Assembly (NCBI GenBank): GCA_937895975.1
Contig: CALBLG010000172.1
Span: forward strand, 1 to 43,066
Origin: an uncultured Slackia sp.
Lineage (GTDB): Bacteria > Actinomycetota > Coriobacteriia > Coriobacteriales > Eggerthellaceae
Reading direction: 5' to 3'
DNA length: 43,066 bases
Part shown: positions 25,288 to 32,976 of the stretch, one piece after another
Position numbering within the stretch: the stretch's first letter is position 1
Layout of the letters: each line of letters starts with the position of its first letter
Translations under genes and position numbers: made by a program
Notes under the pieces: generated by a model
Seen by the model: only the letters and a program-made list of their open reading frames with translations
Database searches by the model: none
Told to the model about the DNA's origin: nothing

Positions 25288-26031
25288 CTACCATTCCAAA
25301 TCGGCCGCAGCGATAGGCGCGGCATTCACGTCGTTTTCCACGAGCACGCCATCGCGCAGGCGCAACACGCGGTTCGCCATGCGCGCAATGGCATCATTGT
25401 GCGTGACTATTACCACCGTGCAGCCGTAATCGCGATTCACTTGTTCCATAAGCGCAAGGATTTCCTTCGACGTTTTATAGTCGAGGGCGCCCGTGGGCTC
25501 GTCGCACAGCAACAGGCCGGGATTTTTCACGAGGGCGCGACCGATGGCGCAACGTTGCTGCTGACCGCCCGACACCTGACGCGGGAATTTCGCGCGATGC
25601 TCGTAAAGGCCAAGCGACTTCAGCAAATCGTCAATGGGCAGCGGATTTTTCGACAGATGGGCTGTGACCTCGATGTTTTCGCGAATGGTGAGGTCGGGCA
25701 CCAGGTTATAGAACTGGAATACGAAGCCGAGCTCGTTTCTGCGGTATTCGCCGAGGTCTTTCTTGCCAAGGCCCGTGATGGTCGTGCCGCCCACTTCAAT
25801 CGAGCCGCCGTCGGCCGCCTCTAAGCCGCCGATGAGATTCAGGAATGTCGACTTGCCCGAGCCAGATGGGCCCAGCAGCACGCACATCTCGCCACGCGCG
25901 ATTTCCACGTCGATGCCGCGCAACACCTCCATGCGCGCATCGCCTTCGCCGTAACCTTTCACCAGACCGCTCGTTTTCAAATAGGGCGCACCGATGTTTG
26001 CTGCGGCTTCACTCGTAGTTTTACCAGGCAT
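25288..26031 (-). CDS. ABC transporter ATPase (LolD/MacB type)
   Basis: A 247-aa ATPase partner for the FtsX-type permease. ATG 26031 (MPGKTTSEAA) is chosen because GGGAAGG precedes it at 7 bases; an in-frame codon at 26085 lies upstream of the promoter -10 and is rejected. Motifs: Walker A GPSGSGKSTFLN, Q-loop VFQFYNLVPDLT, signature VSGGQQQRCAIGRA, Walker B LLLCDEPTGALD, H-loop VTHNDAIARMANRV. The PTGALD ending of Walker B is typical of the LolD/MacB group. A promoter (26068-26096) lies directly upstream, so this gene and the permease form a two-gene operon. Confidence 0.92.
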   Translation of the reverse strand: MPGKTTSEAAANIGAPYLKTSGLVKGYGEGDARMEVLRGIDVEIARGEMCVLLGPSGSGKSTFLNLIGGLEAADGGSIEVGGTTITGLGKKDLGEYRRNELGFVFQFYNLVPDLTIRENIEVTAHLSKNPLPIDDLLKSLGLYEHRAKFPRQVSGGQQQRCAIGRALVKNPGLLLCDEPTGALDYKTSKEILALMEQVNRDYGCTVVIVTHNDAIARMANRVLRLRDGVLVENDVNAAPIAAADLEW

Positions 26032-26067
26032 AAAAGTACCTTCCCTAACAGTTTGCTGTAGGTGACT

Positions 26068-26096
26068 TTTATACCACGTGACCATTTTGTTAGCAA
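26068..26096 (-). promoter_or_regulatory. Promoter of the MacB-type ABC operon
   Basis: On the minus strand: TTGCTA (26096-26091), 17-base spacer, TATAAA (26073-26068). The start codon lies 37 bases beyond the -10 element. Confidence 0.65.
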
Positions 26097-26107
26097 TCGG
26101 TTACTTA

Positions 26108-26164
26108 GTGGGACAGTTTCCCCTGAGGAATCTGTCCCACGACAGACAGGGGGACAGTCCCCTG
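26108..26164. repeat. REP-like double palindrome with GGGACAG motif
   Basis: Two adjacent hairpins: GTGGGACAG with CTGTCCCAC (26108-26140), and CAGGGG with CCCCTG around GACAGT (26147-26164). Further copies of GGGACAG/CCCAC occur in the same 57 bases. It sits between the cydDC-like stop and the next promoter and may act as its terminator. Confidence 0.6.
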
Positions 26165-26170
26165 CCCCAC

Positions 26171-29100
26171 TTACGACAGACGGCCGTGCTCGACAGAATA
26201 GGTGGCGTCGGCTATGGCTGCGGCGCTGGGGCGATGGCTCACGATTACGACCGTTTTACCAGTGCGGTTGTCGGCTAAAGCGCGCAGCACGGCAGCCTCG
26301 TTGAGCGCATCGAGATTGCTCGTAGGTTCGTCGAGCAGCACGAACGGTGCATCGTGTAAAAACACGCGCGCCAAGCCCAAGCGCTGGCGCTCGCCGCCCG
26401 AAAGAGAATCGCCCAGCTCTCCCACCTGAGCGTCGAGCCCCTGTGGCAAACGCCGCACGAAATCGGCAATGGACGCTTTCTCGCACGCGGCCATGATTTG
26501 CTCGTCGGTCGCGCTCGGTTTCGCGATAAGCAAGTTGTCTCGCACCGTGCCCGAGAACAGGTGCGTCTCCTGCGTCATGAAGCCTTCGGCATCGCGCAGC
26601 GCCGCCGTGTTCACGCGGCGGACGTCGTGCCCCGATATCTCGATGGTGCCGCGCCCAACGTCCCAAAAGCGCATGAACAGTTTGAGCAACGTCGACTTGC
26701 CCGAACCAGAACGGCCCGCGATTCGCACCACTTGGCCAGGCTCGATATGCAAGTCGACATTTGACAGCACAGGCTGGCCGCCATATGAGAAGTCGACGCG
26801 ATGCGCCGACGCACCCGAAAAGCCCGCAAGCTCGATGCCGTCTTCAACTTCTTCGGTTTGCGGCGTCTCATCGAGCACGTCGAGCACGCGCGCGCCCGAA
26901 GCGAGCGTCTGTTGCAACGTGGAGCCGAGATTCGCCACAGCAATAACGGGGCCGAACGAAGACATAAGCGCGACGGCTGCCACCATGGCGCATCCGAAAT
27001 CGAGCAAACCGTAGTTCGCAAGGTGCATCGAAAGAAGCATCATGCCCATGTCAAGCCCGAGCACCACTGCGCCTGTCGCAGACATCGCCACAGCAGCGCG
27101 GCCCTTCAGCTTCGCCTCGGCCCGCGAGAGCTCGCGCATGCGGCTGCCCAGCTCGCGTGCGCGCTGGACCTCGCGGCCAAATTGCAGCGTCTCGCGCAGA
27201 CCGCGCAGGCTGTCAAGCACGAACGCGTTCATGCTGCCCACTGCATCGCGCACCTCGCGACCGCCGTTGCCGCTCGCCTTCGACGCAACCCACGGCAGCG
27301 CCACGCCAACCGCAATGTAAGAAAACGCCGCATATGCCGCCAAAAGAGGCGATAGCGTCGCAATGAACGCCACCATGCCAGCCGATACCACAAACGCAAT
27401 AGCGGCCGGCGAAAGCGTATGGGCGTAAAACACCTCAAGCAATTCCACGTCACTCGTGAGCAGCGAAACCAAATCGCCCTTGTCGCGCCCCTCGAGCTTC
27501 GCAGGCGCCAATGTGCGCATTTTGCCAAACACCTGGTCACGCACCAGCGCAAGAATCTTAAATGCCAGGTAGTGGTTGCACAGCTGCTCACCATAGCGAA
27601 GCGGTCCGCGCACCACGCCGCATACCGCAACGGCCACGCATGCGGCGAGAAGCGGCATGCCCGTGCCCTGCCCTGCAAGCCCCAACAGGCCATAGGCCGC
27701 GAACACCGTAAGGAAGATCGCCGCGAAAAAGCCCAGCACGCCAAGCACGATGGCAAGCGCCATCACGGGAAGCAACGGCTTGGTAAGCCCCACAAGGCGC
27801 GCCATAATGCTGAAATTCGAACGTCGGCGCGTGGCGGTGCCTGCGTCGACGTCATCTGCGCAGTCCGCCGCCTCCCTCGATGCGACCACGCGCGCATCAG
27901 ACGCCGTCGGGGCGCCGAACGGTTCCTCTTGGGCATCGGCCGCAACGGCGAACTCTTCCAAACGCGCCTGCTGGTTCCACAGCGCGGCATACGCGCCGCC
28001 TGCGGCAAGCAGGCTTTCATGCGTCCCGCGCTGCGCCAAACGCCCCTGTTCCAGCACGTAAATCGTATCGGCAGACTCGATGGCCGACAAACGATGAGAA
28101 ATCATGATGACGGTATGGTTGCCGGCTAGCTCGCGCGCGGCCGAGATGATGGCCGCCTCGCTTTCGGCATCGATATTGCTGGTAGCCTCGTCGAACACGT
28201 AAATCGGCGCGTCGTGCAACAGCGCGCGAGCGAATGCAAGACGTTGGCGCTGGCCGCCGGAAAGGTTGCCGCCCTCGGCCGCGATTTCCATATCGAGCCC
28301 GCCCGATTCGCGCACGAAGCCCGCCAGACGGCACTTCGCGAGCGCGCCCCACAGTTCAACGTCGCTTGCATCGGGCTTGGCGAGCAGCAGATTCGAGCGC
28401 ACCGTGCCCTTGAAGATATAGCTTGAAAACGGCACCGTGGTGATGGTTTCGCGCAGCGATTCGGCCGAAATGTCATGCAAATCGATGCCGCCGATACGCA
28501 CCGACCCCGTATAACGCGCGTTCGCGCCCGACAAAATGCCCGCGAGCGTCGACTTGCCAGAACCGCTTTCACCCGTCACGCCAATGAAACTGCCATGCGG
28601 CGCCTCGAAATCGACGCCGTCGAGCACCGTGCGCCGGCCGTCGTAGGAATAGCCCACGCGACGGCACGCCACGTCGGCCGCATGGGGGTCGACGGCGCGC
28701 GTGCCGCCCTTGGGCAGCGGCGCATCGAGAATCGCGTACATCTTTTCGGCGGCGGCCATGCCATTCATGGCCGTATGGAAAAACGACCCCAGCGTGCGCA
28801 GCGGAATGAAGAATTCGCTGGCCAGAAATACGATGGTGAACGCCGAAGCAAATGTGGCCGCGCCGGCCGAATATTGCAGCAGCACTGCGATAATGCCCAC
28901 CGCCGCGCCGCCGAATGCGAACAGGTCCATCACCGTGATGGAGTTCAGCTGCATCGACAGCAGGCGCATGGTCGCCTTGCGAAAGCCCTCGGCCGCTTCG
29001 TTCATTTCCTCATGCTTGGCGGCATCTGCCTGGTAGATTTTCAGCGTGGTGAGGCCTTGAATAGCTTCCAGGAACATGCCGCCCAAATCGGTATAGCTGC

Positions 29101-29665
29101 CCCAGTAGTTGCGCATGGTGCGCTTCGCGATTTTCTGCACAGCCACGATGGAGATGGGAATGAGCGGCACGCACACCAAAAGCGCCACCGCCGCGGGAAG
29201 CGAAAGCGGAGCCAGCGCGACGAACAGCGTAATGGGCGCGAGCACCGCGTAAAACAGCTGCGGCAAGTATTGGCCGAAGTAACTTTCGAGCTGCTCGGTG
29301 CCTTCGACGCTCACTTGCACGGCGACATTGGTGGCCACGGTTTCGTTATACGAGGGGCCAAGCGCCACGAGCTTGTCGTAGACTTGCTGGCGAATGGCCT
29401 GCTTGGCAGCAGCGGCCGCGCGCTGTCCCATGAGCTGCGCCGCCGTTTGGCACGCCATACGCATCACAATGGCCAACGCCGCAGCGGCCAACACGCCAAT
29501 CGCCGCCTGGGGCGTTGTGCCGCCTTCGAACGTCAGCTGCAAAAACTGCCCCACCAACACGAACAGCGCGATGTTGCACACCAGCGCAACCCATTGGAAA
29601 GCCACGTCGGCCATGATGAATTTCAGCGCGCCCGGCACCATGCTCAAAAGGCGTTTGTCGAACAT
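26171..29665 (-). CDS. CydDC-like tandem ABC exporter, two half-transporters in one chain
   Basis: A 1164-aa protein made of two complete exporter halves. Half 1 (CydD-like) has spans in residues about 15-300. Its ATPase carries GESGSGKSTLAG near 362, LSGGQRQRLAFARA near 468 and IYVFDEATSNID near 488. A linker near 580-625 precedes half 2 (CydC-like), with GRSGSGKSTLLK near 985, LSGGERQRLGLARV near 1088 and VLLDEPTSNLD near 1108. In characterised bacteria CydDC exports thiols or handles haem for cytochrome bd assembly, but no cydAB is in the window, so the role here is open. ATG 29665 is chosen with GGGGGAG close upstream; a GTG at 29683 is the alternative. It stands as a single-gene unit. 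Confidence 0.85.
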   Translation of the reverse strand: MFDKRLLSMVPGALKFIMADVAFQWVALVCNIALFVLVGQFLQLTFEGGTTPQAAIGVLAAAALAIVMRMACQTAAQLMGQRAAAAAKQAIRQQVYDKLVALGPSYNETVATNVAVQVSVEGTEQLESYFGQYLPQLFYAVLAPITLFVALAPLSLPAAVALLVCVPLIPISIVAVQKIAKRTMRNYWGSYTDLGGMFLEAIQGLTTLKIYQADAAKHEEMNEAAEGFRKATMRLLSMQLNSITVMDLFAFGGAAVGIIAVLLQYSAGAATFASAFTIVFLASEFFIPLRTLGSFFHTAMNGMAAAEKMYAILDAPLPKGGTRAVDPHAADVACRRVGYSYDGRRTVLDGVDFEAPHGSFIGVTGESGSGKSTLAGILSGANARYTGSVRIGGIDLHDISAESLRETITTVPFSSYIFKGTVRSNLLLAKPDASDVELWGALAKCRLAGFVRESGGLDMEIAAEGGNLSGGQRQRLAFARALLHDAPIYVFDEATSNIDAESEAAIISAARELAGNHTVIMISHRLSAIESADTIYVLEQGRLAQRGTHESLLAAGGAYAALWNQQARLEEFAVAADAQEEPFGAPTASDARVVASREAADCADDVDAGTATRRRSNFSIMARLVGLTKPLLPVMALAIVLGVLGFFAAIFLTVFAAYGLLGLAGQGTGMPLLAACVAVAVCGVVRGPLRYGEQLCNHYLAFKILALVRDQVFGKMRTLAPAKLEGRDKGDLVSLLTSDVELLEVFYAHTLSPAAIAFVVSAGMVAFIATLSPLLAAYAAFSYIAVGVALPWVASKASGNGGREVRDAVGSMNAFVLDSLRGLRETLQFGREVQRARELGSRMRELSRAEAKLKGRAAVAMSATGAVVLGLDMGMMLLSMHLANYGLLDFGCAMVAAVALMSSFGPVIAVANLGSTLQQTLASGARVLDVLDETPQTEEVEDGIELAGFSGASAHRVDFSYGGQPVLSNVDLHIEPGQVVRIAGRSGSGKSTLLKLFMRFWDVGRGTIEISGHDVRRVNTAALRDAEGFMTQETHLFSGTVRDNLLIAKPSATDEQIMAACEKASIADFVRRLPQGLDAQVGELGDSLSGGERQRLGLARVFLHDAPFVLLDEPTSNLDALNEAAVLRALADNRTGKTVVIVSHRPSAAAIADATYSVEHGRLS

Positions 29666-29766
29666 ATCTCCCCCGTTTCGCACACGCGACGGCCTGCAAG
29701 TTACACAAGGCTAATGGTAAACCATGCGCCACTTTTTAGGCAGAGGGAAGTTCGCTGAATACAAGA

Positions 29767-29790
29767 ATGGCCGGCCCGCAGGCCAGCCAT
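29767..29790 (-). terminator. Terminator after apt
   Basis: On the minus strand a 10-bp stem, ATGGCTGGCC with GGCCGGCCAT around a 4-base loop (one wobble pair), is followed by TCTTGTATTC. It lies 46 bases beyond the apt stop codon. Confidence 0.6.
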
Positions 29791-29835
29791 CTCTCGAAAT
29801 AGGACAGTTGTCCCCGAAAAAGCCCTGTTTTCAAC

Positions 29836-30369
29836 CTACTTCACATGGACGATGCTGAACACTTCTGCATCGGTCGCCTTCGCAATGGCTTCGCAGGGCT
29901 TCAGGAAGTCGAGTTCCATCAAAAAGCCCATACCGGCGAGCTTCGCGCCGAACTGTTCAATGAGGTGCGCCTGCGCCACCGCCGTGCCGCCCGTGGCCAC
30001 CAGGTCGTCGACGATGAGCACCACGTCATTTTCATCGAGCGCGTCGGTATGGATCTCCAGGCTGTCGGTGCCGTATTCCAACTCGTAGCTTTCGCTGCGC
30101 ACCTCGCGCGGCAGCTTGCCGGGCTTGCGTGCGGGCACGAAGCCGGCACCCAAACGGTATGCCACCGGAGCGCCAATCATGAAACCGCGCGCCTCTGCAC
30201 CCACAACCTTCGTGACGCCGGCGTCTTTGAAATGGTCAGCAATGGCATCGATGGTCGCCTGGAAGCCCTCGGGCTCTTTCAAAAGCGTGGTGATGTCTTT
30301 GAAAATAACGCCCGGCTCCGGGTAGTCGGGGATGCTGGTAATGTGGCCTTCGAAATCGTAGTCAGCCAT
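29836..30369 (-). CDS. apt: Adenine phosphoribosyltransferase
   Basis: Salvages adenine by converting it with PRPP to AMP in the cytosol. The 177-aa length is typical. Motifs: IPDYPEPGVIFKDITTLL at the N-terminus, VVGAEARGFMIGAPVAYRLG (adenine-binding region), ARKPGKLPREV (flexible loop) and the PRPP motif VVLIVDDLVATGGT. ATG 30369 is chosen because GAAAGG lies 6 bases upstream; the frame extends upstream without support. TACAAT on the minus strand (30411-30406) is a plausible -10 element, with TTGCTT 15 bases before it. The gene is monocistronic, with a terminator after it. Confidence 0.96.
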   Translation of the reverse strand: MADYDFEGHITSIPDYPEPGVIFKDITTLLKEPEGFQATIDAIADHFKDAGVTKVVGAEARGFMIGAPVAYRLGAGFVPARKPGKLPREVRSESYELEYGTDSLEIHTDALDENDVVLIVDDLVATGGTAVAQAHLIEQFGAKLAGMGFLMELDFLKPCEAIAKATDAEVFSIVHVK

Positions 30370-30438
30370 GTGAAGCCTTTCTCGCACGAAATACGCAACC
30401 GCGCTATTGTACCGCTGCCTAATGCAAAGCAAGCCGAA

Positions 30439-30528
30439 GGTGGGCCAAAGGGGCGGGACCCTTGACTAAGATTTGCCCGGCTCCAAACCCACTCGGCTGG
30501 GTCAAGAGACCTGTTCCTTCGGCCCACC
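30439..30528. repeat. Structured inverted repeat between apt and nrdG
   Basis: GGTGGGCCAAAGG (30439-30451) pairs with CCTTCGGCCCACC (30516-30528), 12 of 13 positions. Inside, CTTGAC pairs with GTCAAG. It lies 28 bases past the nrdG stop and may terminate nrdG transcription or be a small palindromic repeat. Confidence 0.55.
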
Positions 30529-30555
30529 GGTGAACCGTCCTTCTGACCCACCATC

Positions 30556-31164
30556 CTAGCCGTGCTGGAAATATTCCGGCACGTCGTCGCGCTTCATCGA
30601 ATGCGTGGCGTAGATTTCCTCGTCTTGCCACAAACGCACAGCTTGCGACGGTTTCACGCCGGCAGTGCGGGCGGCCGCACGCGTGGCATTTAAGTCAATA
30701 AGCCGCTGGTTCGACGACCCGCGGAAGCGCAGCGTGATGTCGTGCAAATCGTTCACGAACGGACCATCAACCAGCACGTCGATGCAGTCGAGCAGGCGGT
30801 CGGTTGCTTCCGTATAATGCGTCCCATTCGGTTCCAGCTCGTCGAGCGTATCGCCCGTGAAGCACCAAATGGCCTTGTTCGGAAATTCCCGCTTCACACG
30901 TTCGACGAAGTCGACGAGACCCGCCTGATTTTCTGGCTCCATGGGCTCGCCGCCAAGCAGCGAAAGCCCATCGCAGAACGGCGCGCGCAAGCTTTCCAGG
31001 ATTTCGTCTTGCACGGCCGCATCGAACGGTTTGCCGGCATCGAAGCGCCATGCCTCACCGTTGAAGCAATATGGGCAATGTCTGCGACAACCCGATACGA
31101 ACAGCGATGTGCGCACGCCTTCTCCATTGGCGATGTCGCAATATTTGATGGCAGAGTAGTTCAT
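30556..31164 (-). CDS. nrdG: Anaerobic ribonucleotide reductase activating protein
   Basis: A radical SAM activase that installs the glycyl radical on NrdD under anoxia. The 202-aa protein has the [4Fe-4S] motif CRRHCPYC at residues 26-33, GLSLLGGEPMEP (SAM-binding GGE) and IDVLVDGPFV, all diagnostic of NrdG. ATG 31164 is preceded by GAGAGGG at 5 bases. Its enzyme partner nrdD is 1.8 kb upstream on the same strand, separated by a CDF metal exporter on the opposite strand. nrdG therefore needs its own promoter, or read-through of the antisense interval. A 125-base inverted repeat (31178-31302) lies just before its ribosome site. Confidence 0.95.
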   Translation of the reverse strand: MNYSAIKYCDIANGEGVRTSLFVSGCRRHCPYCFNGEAWRFDAGKPFDAAVQDEILESLRAPFCDGLSLLGGEPMEPENQAGLVDFVERVKREFPNKAIWCFTGDTLDELEPNGTHYTEATDRLLDCIDVLVDGPFVNDLHDITLRFRGSSNQRLIDLNATRAAARTAGVKPSQAVRLWQDEEIYATHSMKRDDVPEYFQHG

Positions 31165-31177
31165 AACGACCCTCTCG

Positions 31178-31302
31178 CGTTGCGGAGGCCGCGGTCACGC
31201 GTCTCCGCTTCGGGCAAGTCCCGACTCGCACGAACAGCGCATTAAGTGCTGTTCGGCTCGTGCGGAATCTTGCGGAGCCGCATGACCGCGGCCTCCGCAA
31301 CG
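31178..31302. repeat. Large nested inverted repeat just upstream of nrdG
   Basis: The arms 31178-31201 and 31279-31302 (24 bases) match at 23 of 24 positions. Inside, CGAACAGC pairs with GCTGTTCG around GCATTAAGT, with further CGCACG/CGTGCG pairing outside that. The 5' arm on the nrdG transcript ends 13 bases before the start codon and touches the GAGAGGG ribosome site, so folding may affect nrdG translation. Confidence 0.8.
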
Positions 31303-31484
31303 CCCGTCAGTTTTCCAATATGTTTCACCATAGCAAAACTACGCTCGCTGCCGCCCGGGAATCGATATACGGACATAGACCCACGACCCGGCAAACATAT
31401 GCGCATCTACTCATGTATTCCCAGGTCAATCACAGTTTCGACACATTCGGCAAGTTACTGGAGACTTACTGGGGGACGCTCGCA

Positions 31485-31490
31485 TACAAT
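31485..31490 (+). promoter_or_regulatory. Candidate -10 of the first NiCo riboswitch transcript
   Basis: TACAAT lies 6 bases before the shared leader segment GCTCTTTGCACTGCATTGC (31497-31515). In the paralogous leader TACTAT sits at the same distance (35739-35744), which supports both. The -35 region is weak. Confidence 0.45.
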
Positions 31491-31544
31491 GGCTTTGCTC
31501 TTTGCACTGCATTGCCTCGCCACGTTTGGCAGAGGCGAGCTCAA

Positions 31545-31631
31545 CAGCGCAAACTGATCAGGCCGTGGGCATACCCCATGGAGCCGGGCCTTTTGGCAGC
31601 AGACGCACACGCGCCTGCGGGACAGTAGCTG
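31545..31631 (+). promoter_or_regulatory. NiCo (czcD) riboswitch aptamer, copy 1
   Basis: This leader carries the conserved parts of the cobalt/nickel-sensing riboswitch in the right order: CTGATCAGGC, then a P2 stem (GTGGG with CCCAT), AGCCGGGCC, a P3 stem with GCAGCAGAC, a P4 stem, and GCGGGACAGT. P1 is CAGC (31545) with GCTG (31628). The copy at 35841 shows compensatory changes in P2, P3 and P4. The overlapping terminator (31610-31654) supports transcriptional control: metal binding should free RNA polymerase to read the CDF exporter gene at 31721. Confidence 0.88.
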
Positions 31632-31654
31632 ACCCGCAGGCGCGTTTTCTTTTC
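31610..31654 (+). terminator. Riboswitch-controlled intrinsic terminator, copy 1
   Basis: A perfect 12-bp stem, CGCGCCTGCGGG (31610-31621) with CCCGCAGGCGCG (31633-31644), is followed by TTTTCTTTTC. The 5' strand shares bases with P4 and the conserved GGGACAG, so the terminator and the metal-bound aptamer cannot form together. Confidence 0.9.
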
Positions 31655-31720
31655 GCATATCGCGATTCGAAAACGAACCCCGAAGAGCCAACGCAACGTT
31701 CGCCATAAAGGAGGTTCGCA

Positions 31721-32629
31721 ATGAACAAAACCGCGAAGGGCACTTCGAAGCAGCCCGAATTCAACAAAGCCGCCATCACCAAGCAGGTCGCTGCAGTCGG
31801 CGTGGCCGGCAACGTAGCGCTGTCGGCCTTTAAGCTGGTCGCCGGCATCGCGGGCAATTCCACAGCTATGATTTCCGACGCTGTGCATTCCCTTTCAGAC
31901 GTATTCGCTACCGCCATCGCGTTCGTCGGCGTGCGCCTGGCCGAGCGCGACGCCGATGCCACCCATCCCTATGGCCACGAGCGCTTCGAGTGCGTCGCAT
32001 CGCTTGCGTTGGGCCTTATCTTGGCCGCAACGGGCCTTGCCATTGGTTACTCGAGCCTCGAATCCATTGCCACCAGGTCATACGCCTCAACCGGTGCACC
32101 TGGAGCCATCGCGCTTGTGGCTGCAGCGGTTTCGATTCTCGTAAAAGAGGGCATGTTCTGGTACACACGCCATTGGGCACGCGCGCTGAACTCCAGCGCA
32201 TTCATGGCTGACGCATGGCACCATCGCTCTGACGCATTATCCTCAATCGGCGCATTGCTGGGCATCGGCGCCAGCATGCTGGGCTTCGCCGCTGGCGACG
32301 CCGTCGCCAGCCTGGTGATTTGCGTCATCATTCTGAAAGTCGCGTTCGATGTGCTGAAAGACGCACTGAACAATATGACCGACACGCCATGCGATCGCGA
32401 ATACGAACGCAAGATTGAGGAATGCATCGAAGCTGTGCCCGGAGTAGTGCGCATCGATGCGATGCGCACGCGCAAATTCGGCAATCGCGTATACGTCGAC
32501 GCCGAAATCGCCGTAGACGGTCAACTACCGCTCGTGCGCGCCCATGAAATAGCCGAAGCCGCCCACGACGCGGTCGAAAGCAGCTTCGCAGAAGTGAAAC
32601 ACATCATGATTCACGAAAACCCGGCATAG
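31721..32629 (+). CDS. Cation diffusion facilitator, cobalt/nickel efflux, copy 1
   Basis: A 302-aa CDF transporter that exchanges divalent metal for protons at the cytoplasmic membrane. Six helices are visible. Metal-site motifs are HSLSD in helix 2 (HxxxD) and HHRSD in helix 5 (HxxxD). The C-terminal cytosolic domain includes VVRIDAMRTRKFGNRVYVDAEIAVDG and ends VKHIMIHENPA. ATG 31721 follows AAAGGAGG. The gene is under a NiCo riboswitch, which identifies cobalt or nickel as the likely substrate more strongly than the protein does. It lies between nrdG and nrdD on the opposite strand. A paralogue (roughly 70% identical by eye) is at 36116. Confidence 0.93.
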   Translation: MNKTAKGTSKQPEFNKAAITKQVAAVGVAGNVALSAFKLVAGIAGNSTAMISDAVHSLSDVFATAIAFVGVRLAERDADATHPYGHERFECVASLALGLILAATGLAIGYSSLESIATRSYASTGAPGAIALVAAAVSILVKEGMFWYTRHWARALNSSAFMADAWHHRSDALSSIGALLGIGASMLGFAAGDAVASLVICVIILKVAFDVLKDALNNMTDTPCDREYERKIEECIEAVPGVVRIDAMRTRKFGNRVYVDAEIAVDGQLPLVRAHEIAEAAHDAVESSFAEVKHIMIHENPA

Positions 32630-32682
32630 AGGGGCTTCCGAATCCATAGCCGAGCTTCGAATACGCAAAAGATGCGATATTT

Positions 32683-32842
32683 GGCACGAAAACCTGTTTT
32701 TGGGGCGGGCGCAGCTAACAGCGATCTTGGGATGTAATGTATATATTGCATTTATGAAGCGCTAGACGATTGTAAAGGAAAACGAGCAGCGCATCCCTTC
32801 ATTTTTTGAGCCTTTCCCGCCCCAAAAACGGACTTCTGTGCC
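32683..32842. repeat. 160-bp inverted-repeat element between CDF1 and nrdD
   Basis: The arms 32683-32709 and 32816-32842 (27 bases) match at 22 of 27 positions, with GGCAC/GTGCC at the outer ends and a 14-bp perfect block GTTTTTGGGGCGGG at the inner ends. The interior is AT-richer and contains a near-palindrome, AATGTATATATTGCATT (32735-32751). It looks MITE-like. The rest of the 32630-32976 gap holds only the nrdD terminator. Confidence 0.6.
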
Positions 32843-32892
32843 AGAAAGGCGGGTACTTGCGTAGTTGCAAAAATCCAGTCAGCAGTAAACGC

Positions 32893-32931
32893 AAAAAGCG
32901 GCAGGACTGTCCTTAAGACTTGTCCCGCCGC
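32893..32931 (-). terminator. Terminator after nrdD
   Basis: On the minus strand GCGGCGGGAC pairs with GTCCTGCCGC (one mismatch, 14-base loop) and is followed by TTTTTGCG. It is 46 bases past the nrdD stop and also contains GGACAG, like the REP-type palindromes elsewhere. Confidence 0.8.
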
Positions 32932-32976
32932 CTTGCGCTTGCCAATCGAGGTTGAGGCCGTTCGGCGATTAGCGCA

